A stretch of 42,865 nucleotides of DNA from Variovorax sp. JS1663 (GTDB lineage: Bacteria > Pseudomonadota > Gammaproteobacteria > Burkholderiales > Burkholderiaceae_C): the NCBI RefSeq assembly GCF_002157355.1, contig NZ_LYMK01000054.1:1-42865 (forward strand). Reading direction: 5' to 3'. A program made the translations under genes and the position numbers. The notes beneath the pieces were generated by a model. The model was not told the DNA's origin, did no database searches, and saw only the letters and a program-made list of their open reading frames with translations. The first letter of the stretch is position 1, and each line of letters opens with the position of its first letter. Shown here piece by piece: positions 29,867 to 39,238 of this stretch.

Positions 29867-30712
29867 TCAGCCTCGCGGGGCCGGTCGCTCGTCTTGCGCG
29901 GCAGCGATGGCGGCTTCGACGGCCTGGAAGGCACCCTCGGGACCGACGCGCGCGACCAGGTACTGGATCTGCGTGTCGAAGCCCTCGTTGTTCACGTCTG
30001 AAGCTCCCATCGAGATCAGGTCAAGGTCTTCCTCGCGCGCCTGCGTCGGCACCGTCCGATTGGCCGCTGCATACACTGCTTCGTCCAGGGCCTCTGCCTC
30101 GAGCTCCGAGTCCTGCACCAGCCGGGTGAGGAAGCCTGAGATTTCGTCGTTGCTGACATAGGTCCAGCACTCGATGTAGGCACCTTGGGGCGGCAGGTCG
30201 GGATTGTCCTGCGAGATATTCACCTTCGCGTTCGAGTCGACCTCGAGTTCGCCTTCTCGCTGGCCAGCAATGGCGTACTCCCGGAACACACTGCGCTCGA
30301 CCACCATTGCCGGCGCAGGCTTCTCGATCGAAATGAACCCGCCGGCGGCCACCTTCTTCATCGTGAACGCCTCGATGTCCTGGTAGTAGCTGGAATGCGG
30401 CTCCTCTCCGGCGGCCAGCCTGCGCGAGAAGCTCGCCTGGAACTCCTTCGCCCATTCCGCATACTGCTCATAGCGCCCGCGCGAGTCGCCCGAGGGAACC
30501 AGCTGCTCGCGCGCGATGGTCTCCGCGATGTCGATCAGCGGCTCGACAAGCACCGCGGGGATGCTGTCCTTCGGGGAGGCAGCCGCGACACCCTTCGCGA
30601 AAGCCTTTTGCACCACCGCGCGCCATTCGGCGACGGAAGGGGTCGAGCCGGACAGGGCGGCCAGGAGTTCGTCGCACTCGGCGGGCGACAGTTCGATTGC
30701 TTGAAGGGTCAT
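29867..30712 (-). CDS. Unknown 281-residue protein with C-terminal APRG tag
   Basis: Start ATG 30712 (MTLQAIELSPAECDELLAALSGS). It is helical and acidic, with blocks PAVLVEPLIDIAETIAREQL, YAEWAKEFQASFSRRLAAGEEPHSSYYQDIEAF and a beta-rich middle (KVAAGGFISIEKPAPAMVV). No signal peptide or transmembrane helix. It ends AIAAAQDERPAPRG, the C-terminal tetrapeptide shared with four unrelated proteins. It lies 62 nt downstream of the giant helicase gene and directly upstream of a 130-residue unknown. Cytoplasmic partner of the helicase or recombination proteins is a reasonable guess. Confidence 0.65.
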   Translation of the reverse strand: MTLQAIELSPAECDELLAALSGSTPSVAEWRAVVQKAFAKGVAAASPKDSIPAVLVEPLIDIAETIAREQLVPSGDSRGRYEQYAEWAKEFQASFSRRLAAGEEPHSSYYQDIEAFTMKKVAAGGFISIEKPAPAMVVERSVFREYAIAGQREGELEVDSNAKVNISQDNPDLPPQGAYIECWTYVSNDEISGFLTRLVQDSELEAEALDEAVYAAANRTVPTQAREEDLDLISMGASDVNNEGFDTQIQYLVARVGPEGAFQAVEAAIAAAQDERPAPRG

Positions 30713-30773
30713 GGTCGGATCGTCAGAATGGTTCGGGTGGTGGGATCGCCGCGAGCTGGCCGCGGCGGGGGGA

Positions 30774-33700
30774 TCAGGCTGCTGCGCGCTCGGCGCGCAG
30801 CTCGTCGTTGGCGGAGGCAGCTTCAGCGTCCGCCCGTTCCTCGGCAGGCGCGTCAACCTCGGACTGGGGCGCCACCGGGGCGCGCTCTGCTGCGGCAGCG
30901 ATCTGCTGGCGCACCTGTGCGCGGCGCTGAGCGGTCTCTTCGCGGACCTGGGCGAAGTACTCGCGCCCGACTTCCTTGGCGAGCGCGCGCTGCTGCATGC
31001 CCTTGGCGTAGATCTCCAGGCCGGTACCGTGCACAAGGAGGCTCAGCGCGCGGTCGAGCATCGCCGGCTTGGTCGGATCGAACCCGAGCTTGACCGCGAC
31101 ATAGCCTTGCGGGATGCCGGTCGCCGAGCCTGCGGTGGCCTCATCGCCGAGTTCGACGCGGCCGTTCAGGCCCGCCGCCGCACGCCCGGTACCGAGGCGG
31201 CCGTTGCGTGACAGCACGCCCAAGGTGACGTTCAGCGGGTCACGCGCGGCGGTCGCGCGATCACCAAGGGCTGCCTTGCGCATCTTCACCTGCTCGCCGC
31301 GCATCAGGCGCAGGGCGCGGCGGGCGTCCTTGGCCTTCGTCAACAGCAACAGGCCCTTGTCGTTGATCATGATCCCGTAGGGCTTGTTCGACGACAGGAA
31401 CTCGGTCTCCAGCTGCAGGCCGTTGACGCCCTGGGCTTCCACCAGCTTCTTCACGAACGGCTTGATCTGTCCGCCCCAGACACGCATCGGCATGAACTGC
31501 GCGCCCACGTGGCTCATGATGGAGGGCAGGAGCACACCGCGCTGGCGCATGCCCTTGTCGTCTGTGTAGATGATCGAGCGGCCGACACGCGACTTCACCG
31601 ACCAGTCGTAGGCCATGTACATGTTGCCGCCCAGCACGTATCCGGAGCGACGGTGCTGGCCAACGGGCGCCAGGTCAAACTCGTCCCGGGTCCAGTGGAT
31701 CCGCGGGCTGGCTTCTCCGAGCACGTTCGCGAATCGCCACTCCTGCCCGAGGCCAGCCTGATAGTTCACGGGGCGCAGGCGCGCGTAGGTGTTGGTCAGC
31801 ACCGTGCCGGCGACCTCGCCCTTCTTCACGTCGCCCCGAACATCCGAGAGCAGTGCGCGCAGCGAGTATTCGACGGGGCGCTCCTCGCCCGGGAACACGA
31901 CAGCGATCCTCCACTTGTGCGGCAGGATGAGCTCGCGCACCTCGGTCGGCAGCTTCATGTTCACGATCACGCCGGTCTTGGCCGGCTGGACAACGGCACC
32001 GTTGTGATCGACCTTTGCGTCTTCCTGGAAGATCCCGCCCGGCACCAGGCCGGCGACGTGACGCTTCAGCCACTCGGCGCGCAGGTGCGCACGCTGTGCG
32101 GGCGGGTTCGTGAGGACAGCCTCATTGGTGTCGGTCAACCCCGCGGCCACGGCCGCCATCTTGACGATGGCCTGCATGCCCGAGTTCAGCTTGGCCAGGA
32201 CCTCCGACTTCCAGGACGCCTGGCCGTTCTCGTCGAGCTCGAAGTGGCCGCCATCCGCAGCAAGCATCTCGCCGCTGACGGTCGCGGCCGCGACGCATGC
32301 TGTCCACGACATCGGCTTCAGGTCGACGTTGTAGGAGATCTTTTTGATGTAGACCGGGCGATCGAAGGCCGACAGCAGATCGTCCTGCTCGGCGGCGCTC
32401 TCCCCCGTCTGCGCGCCGGCGGCCAGCGCGCTCACCTCCACGGTCGGGGCGGATGTCGCTTCCGACGCCTGCTCGGTGGGCTCAGCGGTCTCGCTCGCGG
32501 CCTCGCCCGTATCCTCCCGGTTCGTGAGCGTCTCGCTGATGAGCGCCTCCACCATGTTCTCGCGCTCGCCTGAGGTGTCGCCGAAGAAGACGCCCGAGAA
32601 CTCCTCCTTCGCGCGCCAGTCGAATTCGCGGGTCTTGAGCGGGTTCGTGCCCAGGAGCTCGTGGCGGTTGAAGCTCTCTTCGAAGCGGTTGAACAGCTGC
32701 TCGTACACCTGGCGCTGCTCGGCCACCTTCAGCAGCGGCAGGCGCATCAGGAACATGTTCACCGCGGCGGTGACGCCCGAGATCTCCAGAAAGTTCTCCG
32801 GCAGCGCCAGCTTCTTGGCTACGAGCGGCTCGTCCTGTACATAGCTGCGAATGGCTTCCAGGCCGATCGAGTTGAAGAGGTCGGGCACGTCCTTGATGAG
32901 CATCGCGTTCTCGCGGCTCGAGCGGACGTTCGCGCTCATCTTCTCCAGCTTGCGGTTCTGCATCATCACGTAACGCAGCTCGCCGTAGATTCCGGTCGTG
33001 CAGGTCTCCACCAGCGGGAAGGTGACCTGGTCGTATCGGTTCACGCGGCCGATCAGCTGGATGCGGTCGGTCACGTTCTCCGGAATCTGGTGCTCCAGCA
33101 GCACGCGGCGCGAGCGGTCCAGGAATTGCGGCGATGCATGCATCGATGCGCCCGTGGCAGCCGAGCGGTTGATCAGGAGCGCCTGGATCTCGCCGTTGTT
33201 GAAAGCCCGCTTGACGGCGTTGACCGCGCGCTTGCTGCGCAGGCGCGGAATGACCTTCCACATGGGAGCGCCATCCAACCCGTCGGTGGTCGGGACGGTC
33301 GCGGCCACAGCCTGCCCCTCCGCAGGAGCGGCGGTCGGGGCGGGCATCCGCTCCAGGGAGAATGAGCGACCCGTGATCTCGCCCACCGTGATGCCCGCAT
33401 CGCGCAGCTTTTGCTCGATCACGTCGAAGGCCGACACCGGGAGCTCGGGAATCGCATTGATGAGGCGCTCCAGCTCTGCGACGCCATCCCGGAAGTGCTG
33501 GCGATCCGCTTCCGTCATGTTGGGCAAGTCGAGGATCGAGATCGTCCGGCGGCTCGAAATGACCTTCTTGCCACGCTCGCTTGTTTCGCCAGGCGCAGTT
33601 GCGGGCGCTGCGGCCGCGAGAGCTTCGTCCAGGCTGACGGCGTCTTCTTCTGCCGCGGCCTGCTCGCCCTCGGTCTGGCGCTGCAGCGTGCGCAGGATCC

Positions 33701-36700
33701 GGGCCTCGCGTTGAGCTGCGGCCATCTCGGCGGTGTGGGCCGGTTGCGCACCCTCCTCGCCCTCCTCGCCCTCCGCATTCAGCTCCGCAGCGGCGCGGGC
33801 GGCAGCGTCGGCCAGGGCCGGAGCTTCCTCCGGCTCGTCGGGCACATCCTCCTCGGTGATCTCGCGCTGCACGACGGTGGTCAGGCGCGGCATCAGCACG
33901 GCGCGCACGGCGTCGCGGATGGTCGGCATTTTGATCGCCGAGGGCAGGCCGCCGGCGGTGCGCGGCGCAGCGCCGGCGGCCTCGGCCTGGGCATCCGCCT
34001 CCAGCATGAGCATTCGGGTCAGCGCCTCGTTCGTTGCTTCCGAGACGATGACAGGCTTCATGCCGGCGCGGATGTGCTCGATGGCCCGATCGGCGACCTG
34101 GTCGGCGTTGAGCGCGCCCTGCACGGCCTTCATGACCTGGTAGAGCACCGAGCCCGTGCCGAAGCTCGAGCTCATGATGTTGGCGCGAGCAATCGGCGTC
34201 TCGGCGGCGGCGTTGGTCTGGTCGACCATCGCGGCGCGGGCTTCCTTCGCCTTGCGCAGCACGCTCACCGCCTCCCGGTTGCCGCGCATGAAGATCTGCG
34301 ACATGTCGCCAGCCAGGTAGGTGGCGGCACCCAGCGCCTCAGCCACGGCATCGCTCACGCGTTCGTTGTGGGCGCGGCGTTCCTCGACCGTGTAGACGCT
34401 CACGTCCAGCTTGGAGAGGTCGTGTTCGCGGCGGATGAGCGCACCCTCGGACGCCAGCATGGAGCTGAGCACTTCCGAGAACGACTCGCCACCCTTCTTG
34501 ATCGCGGCGGCCAGGGAGGCCACGTTCACGCTGTCCGGCAGCGCTCGCTGGTAGATGTGCAGATTGTCTTCCGTCTTACTCCAGGTCGCCGAGGCGTACT
34601 GCACGCCCTTGGCGAGCCGGGCCATCTCGGAGATGTGGCTGGCGATCTGGCTGTCGGAGCCCGCGGCCACGTGGGCCTCGTCGAAGATGATGAGCGCGTT
34701 GCCGAGCTGGTTCTTTACCCACTGGGCCTTGTCGCTCTCCGCGCCGGCGATCTGCGAGTAGGTCAGGAAGCAGGTGTTCAGGCCCTCATCCTCCAGCTTC
34801 GTGCCGGCTTCGACCATGGCCTTCGTGCGCGCGGAAGCAAAGCCCTGGGCAAGCACCACCGGCGGCTCGCCGGGGCCGGGCTCCCAGGTGATCTCGCCGT
34901 CGGTATTCATGACCATCGGACGAACCCGGTCCCACTCGCCGATCGCCTTCAGGTCGCGGGCCATGTCGGAAAACAGGTTCGCCTTGTCGGTGACGAAGAA
35001 GACGTTCTGATTACGGCGCAGCGCCCAGGCCATCATCGAGGCGAGCTGGCGCCCCTTGCCGATGCCGGTCTCGTCGGCCAGGATGCTCGCGTAGCCTTCC
35101 AGCTGGCGCACGATCATCATCGCGATGCCGTCCACCTGCTCGGGCGACAGACGCTTGCCCAGCGCGGTCTCGCCCCAGCCGAGTTCGCGCGTCACGAGCT
35201 CGTCGATCTGACCGTAGAGCGACTCGATGCGGGTCATGGTTGCCTGCAGCGGCGCCTGCATGTTCGATGGCACCATCGTGCGGGCTTCGCCCACGCGGGA
35301 GAAGGCGATGTAGGGGCGCTGCACGCGGCCTTCGAGCGCGGCACGCTCGACATCCACGCCTTGGGCCTGGGCGTCCAGAACCTCGGCGCGGGCCATGGCC
35401 TCGTCCACCGTCGTCTTCAGGTCGTCCCACGAGGAGATGACCGGCAGGCTCGTGATCGGGGTCGGCAGGTCCACGCGACGGTTGACCACCGACACGATGC
35501 GCAGGCCCGGGTTGTTCTCAGAGACGCCGGCCTTGCGCGACAGGATCGGTGCGGTCTCGAAGGCGCTCTGGATCTGGTAGCGCTCGTTGACCATCTGCAA
35601 GAAGTTGCGCGAGGCGACCGAGAGTTCGCCCGGCATCGCGTCCGCAGCCAGCACGATCACGGCGCGGCCGCCCTCCTTAAGCGAGCGCAGCGCGTTGATC
35701 GCGAGCACGTAGTCCGTGCGGCGACCGTCGGCGCCGAGCACCGGATCCGCGTTGATGAACATCGCATCGGCGCCGACTTCGCGGCCAGGCGAAAACTCGC
35801 CGTCTTGCCATTCGGTGCTGGCGCGCAGGTTGACAGCGCTGGAGAGCGCCGACATGTCCTTGGTGCCGCGGTAGGCGCGCACGTTGGTGCCCTCGGGCAG
35901 GAACGCGAAGCTCGCGCCGTCGAACGCGTTCGGCACCACGACCGTGAGGCCTTCGGTGTCGCCCAGAAGACGCTGGCTGGCCACCGAGACCGGGGTGGGC
36001 ATCGTGCCGGTGCCGCGCAGGCGGCCGCGGAACGGGGGCAGCATGTCCGTGAGGCGCGCCGACTCGCCGTAGGCGTCCTGCGCCACCTCGAAGCCGTCGC
36101 GCAGGTAGCGCAGGAGCGCCGTCTCAATCGCGGCGTGCACCTCGTCGTGCTGCTCGGTCGTGAACGCCACTGGCTGGTCGGCGCTGACGGTACCGTGCAG
36201 CGCCTGCATGAAGCGGCCCAGGTCCTCGGTGTGCTGCACTTCGCCGAGCACCATCGAGCGCACGAAACCATCGGCGCACTGGACCATGGAGAGCGTGCGG
36301 AACTCGTCCGTCGCGTCCTTGGGCAGGCGCAGGAAGACATGCGGCTGGCTCGATTCCGACTCGTCCACGCGCAGTTCGGTGCCCTGACCCGTCACCTTGA
36401 TGACGTAGCGGGAGCCGGCGGCTTCGAACACGCGTTCGCCGTCGGAGTTGCGGCCCAGGAGCACCGCGTTGTTGATGTCGATCGCCGCGGCGCGCTCTTC
36501 CTTGCTTGCCGGACGTTCGTCGGGCTTGCGCGCGGTCTGCAGGTTGAGCATGTAGCTCTCCGGCACCATCTCGCGCACGGCCGCATTCGGGAACACAGGG
36601 CGGAAGTCGGAGGGCTTCGGACGCTCACCGGCCTTCACACGGCGAACGAGGTACTTGCGTGCACCGCCCGGATGGAAGCCGAGTTGCTGGATTGCCTTGT

Positions 36701-36827
36701 TCCAGGCGGGATTGAGGTAGGACAGGCCCGTGACGAACAGGTGCAAGTGGGGATCGCCGCCCACCTCGATCGTTGCAATCTTCAGACGCGCACCAGACGC
36801 ATCGTTCAGGTCAATCCACTTTGGCAT
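30774..36827 (-). CDS. Giant strawberry-notch-like SF2 helicase, 2,017 residues
   Basis: Strawberry-notch-type SF2 ATPases occur on plasmids and phages. The ATPase core is recognisable: ILADETGIGKGRQ (Walker A, about residue 587), IIFDEAHVA (Walker B, about 714), ASATWS (motif III) and QLIGRVNRYDQ (motif VI, about 1260), with TGASMHA before it. The N-terminal 550 residues contain a segment like a methyltransferase fold (INADPVL near 361, then ALRSLKEGGRAVIVL), probably without a full NPPY site. Two acidic/Ala-rich linkers lie around 1000-1100 and about 1430-1490. The C-terminal 500 residues are an unknown domain found with this helicase class. The 6-kb frame is uninterrupted, which argues that frameshifts elsewhere are real. 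RBS-like TAGGG is about 5 nt before ATG 36827. Probably acts in element DNA repair or replication. Confidence 0.85.
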   Translation of the reverse strand: MPKWIDLNDASGARLKIATIEVGGDPHLHLFVTGLSYLNPAWNKAIQQLGFHPGGARKYLVRRVKAGERPKPSDFRPVFPNAAVREMVPESYMLNLQTARKPDERPASKEERAAAIDINNAVLLGRNSDGERVFEAAGSRYVIKVTGQGTELRVDESESSQPHVFLRLPKDATDEFRTLSMVQCADGFVRSMVLGEVQHTEDLGRFMQALHGTVSADQPVAFTTEQHDEVHAAIETALLRYLRDGFEVAQDAYGESARLTDMLPPFRGRLRGTGTMPTPVSVASQRLLGDTEGLTVVVPNAFDGASFAFLPEGTNVRAYRGTKDMSALSSAVNLRASTEWQDGEFSPGREVGADAMFINADPVLGADGRRTDYVLAINALRSLKEGGRAVIVLAADAMPGELSVASRNFLQMVNERYQIQSAFETAPILSRKAGVSENNPGLRIVSVVNRRVDLPTPITSLPVISSWDDLKTTVDEAMARAEVLDAQAQGVDVERAALEGRVQRPYIAFSRVGEARTMVPSNMQAPLQATMTRIESLYGQIDELVTRELGWGETALGKRLSPEQVDGIAMMIVRQLEGYASILADETGIGKGRQLASMMAWALRRNQNVFFVTDKANLFSDMARDLKAIGEWDRVRPMVMNTDGEITWEPGPGEPPVVLAQGFASARTKAMVEAGTKLEDEGLNTCFLTYSQIAGAESDKAQWVKNQLGNALIIFDEAHVAAGSDSQIASHISEMARLAKGVQYASATWSKTEDNLHIYQRALPDSVNVASLAAAIKKGGESFSEVLSSMLASEGALIRREHDLSKLDVSVYTVEERRAHNERVSDAVAEALGAATYLAGDMSQIFMRGNREAVSVLRKAKEARAAMVDQTNAAAETPIARANIMSSSFGTGSVLYQVMKAVQGALNADQVADRAIEHIRAGMKPVIVSEATNEALTRMLMLEADAQAEAAGAAPRTAGGLPSAIKMPTIRDAVRAVLMPRLTTVVQREITEEDVPDEPEEAPALADAAARAAAELNAEGEEGEEGAQPAHTAEMAAAQREARILRTLQRQTEGEQAAAEEDAVSLDEALAAAAPATAPGETSERGKKVISSRRTISILDLPNMTEADRQHFRDGVAELERLINAIPELPVSAFDVIEQKLRDAGITVGEITGRSFSLERMPAPTAAPAEGQAVAATVPTTDGLDGAPMWKVIPRLRSKRAVNAVKRAFNNGEIQALLINRSAATGASMHASPQFLDRSRRVLLEHQIPENVTDRIQLIGRVNRYDQVTFPLVETCTTGIYGELRYVMMQNRKLEKMSANVRSSRENAMLIKDVPDLFNSIGLEAIRSYVQDEPLVAKKLALPENFLEISGVTAAVNMFLMRLPLLKVAEQRQVYEQLFNRFEESFNRHELLGTNPLKTREFDWRAKEEFSGVFFGDTSGERENMVEALISETLTNREDTGEAASETAEPTEQASEATSAPTVEVSALAAGAQTGESAAEQDDLLSAFDRPVYIKKISYNVDLKPMSWTACVAAATVSGEMLAADGGHFELDENGQASWKSEVLAKLNSGMQAIVKMAAVAAGLTDTNEAVLTNPPAQRAHLRAEWLKRHVAGLVPGGIFQEDAKVDHNGAVVQPAKTGVIVNMKLPTEVRELILPHKWRIAVVFPGEERPVEYSLRALLSDVRGDVKKGEVAGTVLTNTYARLRPVNYQAGLGQEWRFANVLGEASPRIHWTRDEFDLAPVGQHRRSGYVLGGNMYMAYDWSVKSRVGRSIIYTDDKGMRQRGVLLPSIMSHVGAQFMPMRVWGGQIKPFVKKLVEAQGVNGLQLETEFLSSNKPYGIMINDKGLLLLTKAKDARRALRLMRGEQVKMRKAALGDRATAARDPLNVTLGVLSRNGRLGTGRAAAGLNGRVELGDEATAGSATGIPQGYVAVKLGFDPTKPAMLDRALSLLVHGTGLEIYAKGMQQRALAKEVGREYFAQVREETAQRRAQVRQQIAAAAERAPVAPQSEVDAPAEERADAEAASANDELRAERAAA

Positions 36828-36989
36828 CGCCGCCCTACTCTCAGAAAAAGGTGCGCACCCACTGGACTGCCCGGGAATCGGGGCCCAGGGGGTGCGGCTG
36901 GATCAGGGATCGCTCGAGAAACTTGGATTCGTTCGGAATCCGAAGGACGCTGGCGGTCCCGTCATGCCGCCAGCTTCCTTCCCGGCGTT

Positions 36990-37754
36990 TCAGCCGCGGG
37001 GGGCAGCAGCAGCGGCGGCTTCGTTCAGGTCGATGCCGTCGTTGTGTTGCTCGTTGTCGTCGGGAGCCTGGCTGGACGTGTGCGCTTGCGCGTCCTTGTC
37101 CTTGTAGTAGCTCTCCAGGCCGGCGGCGGTCCACACGGCGATGTTGTTGATCTCTTCCCAGTCCAGGCGGTCCTGGCCCTGGAAGCGAACGGTCTTCGCC
37201 TTCGGCAGCGCAGCGGGCTTGCCTTCGGCGTCCACCAGGATCTGGCCGTCTTCACCGGCGTAGATCGGGCCGAATTTCGTGTTGTTGGCGGCACCTTCCG
37301 GCTTCACGCTGATGAATGAACGATCGCGGTCGAACGGCTCGCTGTTGCCGATGCGGTCGCCGGCGCGAACATGGCTCACGTAGATGTCGACCGGGCCGTC
37401 GCCATGGGACAGCGCGTTGGCGGCCAGCAGGCCGATCACAGTGCGGCCCAGCTGCTGGTCCAGACGGATCTTGACGCTCTCGCCGTCGGTCAGGCGCACG
37501 GTGGCGATCGGGTACACGACGGCGGGCTGGCCGACCGGCTCGTACTTGTCGGTGCCGACCTTCACGCTCACGACGCTGCCGGACAGCTGGCGGGCCAGCT
37601 CGTGCTTGCCTTCGGGGTTCTTGTAGAGGAAGCCCGGCACCTTGTGTTCCGGGTTCTTCGCGATCTCGGCGTCGGACAGGTGCTTGTTGGTACGCTCGAC
37701 CAGCGAGATGAAGATCAGGGACTTGCGGTCGGTGTTGGACTTGACGATAGCCAT
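36990..37754 (-). CDS. Unknown 254-residue protein with acidic tail and APRG tag, next to an exonuclease
   Basis: Start ATG 37754 with a strong AGGAG about 8 nt upstream (MAIVKSNTDRKSLIFISLVER). The frame is open further up but that part is not supported. Beta-rich, many charged residues, no export signal. The C-terminal 30 residues are acidic, then Ala-rich (DDNEQHNDGIDLNEAAAAAA), and end APRG. Single-stranded DNA-binding proteins also combine a beta-rich core with an acidic tail, and its neighbours are an exonuclease and a helicase, so an SSB- or annealing-type role is an attractive inference. I see no diagnostic OB-fold motif. A hairpin at 37784-37833 lies directly upstream and may control its expression. 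Confidence 0.65.
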   Translation of the reverse strand: MAIVKSNTDRKSLIFISLVERTNKHLSDAEIAKNPEHKVPGFLYKNPEGKHELARQLSGSVVSVKVGTDKYEPVGQPAVVYPIATVRLTDGESVKIRLDQQLGRTVIGLLAANALSHGDGPVDIYVSHVRAGDRIGNSEPFDRDRSFISVKPEGAANNTKFGPIYAGEDGQILVDAEGKPAALPKAKTVRFQGQDRLDWEEINNIAVWTAAGLESYYKDKDAQAHTSSQAPDDNEQHNDGIDLNEAAAAAAPRG

Positions 37755-37783
37755 TTGTTCAGCTCCTAAAAATTGAGAACAAA

Positions 37784-37833
37784 GATGAGACCGCACACGT
37801 TCTTGATGCTCGCGAGGCTTGTGCGGCCTCATC
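37784..37833 (-). terminator. Strong hairpin between exonuclease and 254-residue gene
   Basis: GATGAGACCGCACA (37784-37797) pairs with TGTGCGGCCTCATC (37820-37833), 13 of 14 bases, 22-nt loop. On the minus strand it is followed by TTTGTTCTCAATTTTT and then the AGGAG of the next gene. It looks like an intrinsic terminator or attenuator that could set the ratio of the two proteins. Confidence 0.55.
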
Positions 37834-37870
37834 CTTGGCCACGCGAACACTTTTGGGGATGGAGCGCGCC

Positions 37871-39238
37871 TTATCCGCGCGGCGCCTCCGCCATCGGCTC
37901 TTCCGCGAACTGATCCGCGGCTTGCTCGTCGGCCTCAGCCACGGCCGGCGCAACGAGCGGGAAGTGGGTGTCGATGTAGCGCTCCATCTCTTCCTTGATG
38001 GGCTTGTCGATCTTGAAGACGTGCTGCTCGGCCATGTAGGCCTCCAGGTCGATGCCGAAGGACTCCGCGTGCTCGGCGAGCTTGTCAGCGTCGATCTTGT
38101 CGGCCTTGAACTGCTTGAGGTCCACGCCCAGCGACTTCAGGTGCCGCGCCATGGCGGCCGAGTCGTAGCCGTCCTTCTTGGTGACCATGGCGAGCTGCTC
38201 GGGCTTCAGGTCGGCCTGGAGCTTCTCGGTGTCGATCTTCAGATTCGCGGTGAGCGCGCCGGCGCCGGGCAGCACGATCTTGCAGCCGTCAAGCTTGCGG
38301 CCGTCGAGGCCCACTAGCAGTTCGGCGCGCAGTTCCAGGGCTCGCGCATCGGCGGCCTTGGAGAGAGCGGAGACGTTGGCCAGTCGCTCGGCCAGGTCGA
38401 CGTGCTTGGCAACGAAGCCTTCCGAGTCGGCGAGGACCGGAGTGCGCACGTACGGCGGCACCTGGTTCGTCATGACGCAGTTCCAGGCCCAGTTGCCGGC
38501 CTCGCGCACCAGGTGCTTGAGCTCGTCGTTGACCTCGACCACGTCGTCCTTCAGGCGCCAGCCGGCCCAGTCGAACTGGCTCAGCATCAGGCCGTGGATC
38601 TCGACGCCGTTCTCTTCGCACAAGATCGCACCCTGCGCGAGCTGGCAGCCGTACTGGAAGTGGATCTCGTCGTCCTCTTCGATCTTGCTGGGAGCCTTGT
38701 AGTCGATGAGCCAGCGCGACATGGGGCGCTCGGCGGCCATGGGGCGGGTGGCGGCCAGCACCTTCGAAGGCAGCATCGCCACTTCGTCCGGGCTGTAGCG
38801 CATCCACGGCAGCGAGCCTTGGGCCTTGGAGAGGGTGCTGTATGCGTCCAAATCGCGGTGAGCGCCGTACTTCTTGTAGAACTTGCGCGAGTGGGGTTCC
38901 TCGTTCTCGTGCCCGCGAGTCATGTGCTCGTTGGTCTCGTCGGGAACCTTGCGCATCAGTTTGCCCAGCACGATGTCGTGGGCGCTGGCCATGTGGTCGG
39001 CACGGACGCCGTGCTGGTTGCGCACCAGCACACCGATCTCCGAGCCACCGAACCCGTTCAGGCGAATGGCGTGCCAGATCGCCTGCTCGCCATGGAGCTC
39101 GACCACGCGGCCGATCCACTGACGGGCGTCCGAGAGCTCGATCAGGTCGCGCTGCGGCAGCGCGTCCACGAGCGACCACACCTTCTTGGCGATCTCTGCC
39201 TTGTCGTCGGCGGTCAGCTGGCGGTCCAGTTCTTCCAT
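37871..39238 (-). CDS. YqaJ/lambda-exonuclease-like protein with C-terminal APRG tag
   Basis: YqaJ-family enzymes are PD-(D/E)xK exonucleases used in phage and plasmid recombination. From ATG 39238 (455 residues; GAGGA about 10 nt upstream) the core motifs are GFGGSEIGVLV (62-72), TRGHENEEPHSRKFY (107-121), WLIDYKAPSK (177-184, acid-x-K) and FQYGCQLAQGAIL (194-206, Q-x3-Q). The C-terminal part (about 290-430) is helical with repeated LKSLGVDLKQFKADKIDADKL-type units. It ends EADEQAADQFAEEPMAEAPRG. Together with the acidic 254-residue protein and the helicase downstream, it looks like a recombination cassette of the exonuclease-plus-annealing type, although the partner is unproven. Confidence 0.78.
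   Translation of the reverse strand: MEELDRQLTADDKAEIAKKVWSLVDALPQRDLIELSDARQWIGRVVELHGEQAIWHAIRLNGFGGSEIGVLVRNQHGVRADHMASAHDIVLGKLMRKVPDETNEHMTRGHENEEPHSRKFYKKYGAHRDLDAYSTLSKAQGSLPWMRYSPDEVAMLPSKVLAATRPMAAERPMSRWLIDYKAPSKIEEDDEIHFQYGCQLAQGAILCEENGVEIHGLMLSQFDWAGWRLKDDVVEVNDELKHLVREAGNWAWNCVMTNQVPPYVRTPVLADSEGFVAKHVDLAERLANVSALSKAADARALELRAELLVGLDGRKLDGCKIVLPGAGALTANLKIDTEKLQADLKPEQLAMVTKKDGYDSAAMARHLKSLGVDLKQFKADKIDADKLAEHAESFGIDLEAYMAEQHVFKIDKPIKEEMERYIDTHFPLVAPAVAEADEQAADQFAEEPMAEAPRG

Noticed and set aside
29422..29934. Minus-strand ORF of 170 codons overlapping the 130-residue gene
   Set aside because: Arg/Pro-rich alternate frame of two better genes; the GTG 29864 ORF and the APRG gene explain the region.
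33411..37319. Plus-strand ORF of 1,302 codons opposite the helicase
   Set aside because: It is the antisense of the intact strawberry-notch gene and two neighbours, full of His/Arg/Gly-rich low-complexity sequence, with no motifs. Long antisense ORFs are expected at this GC content.
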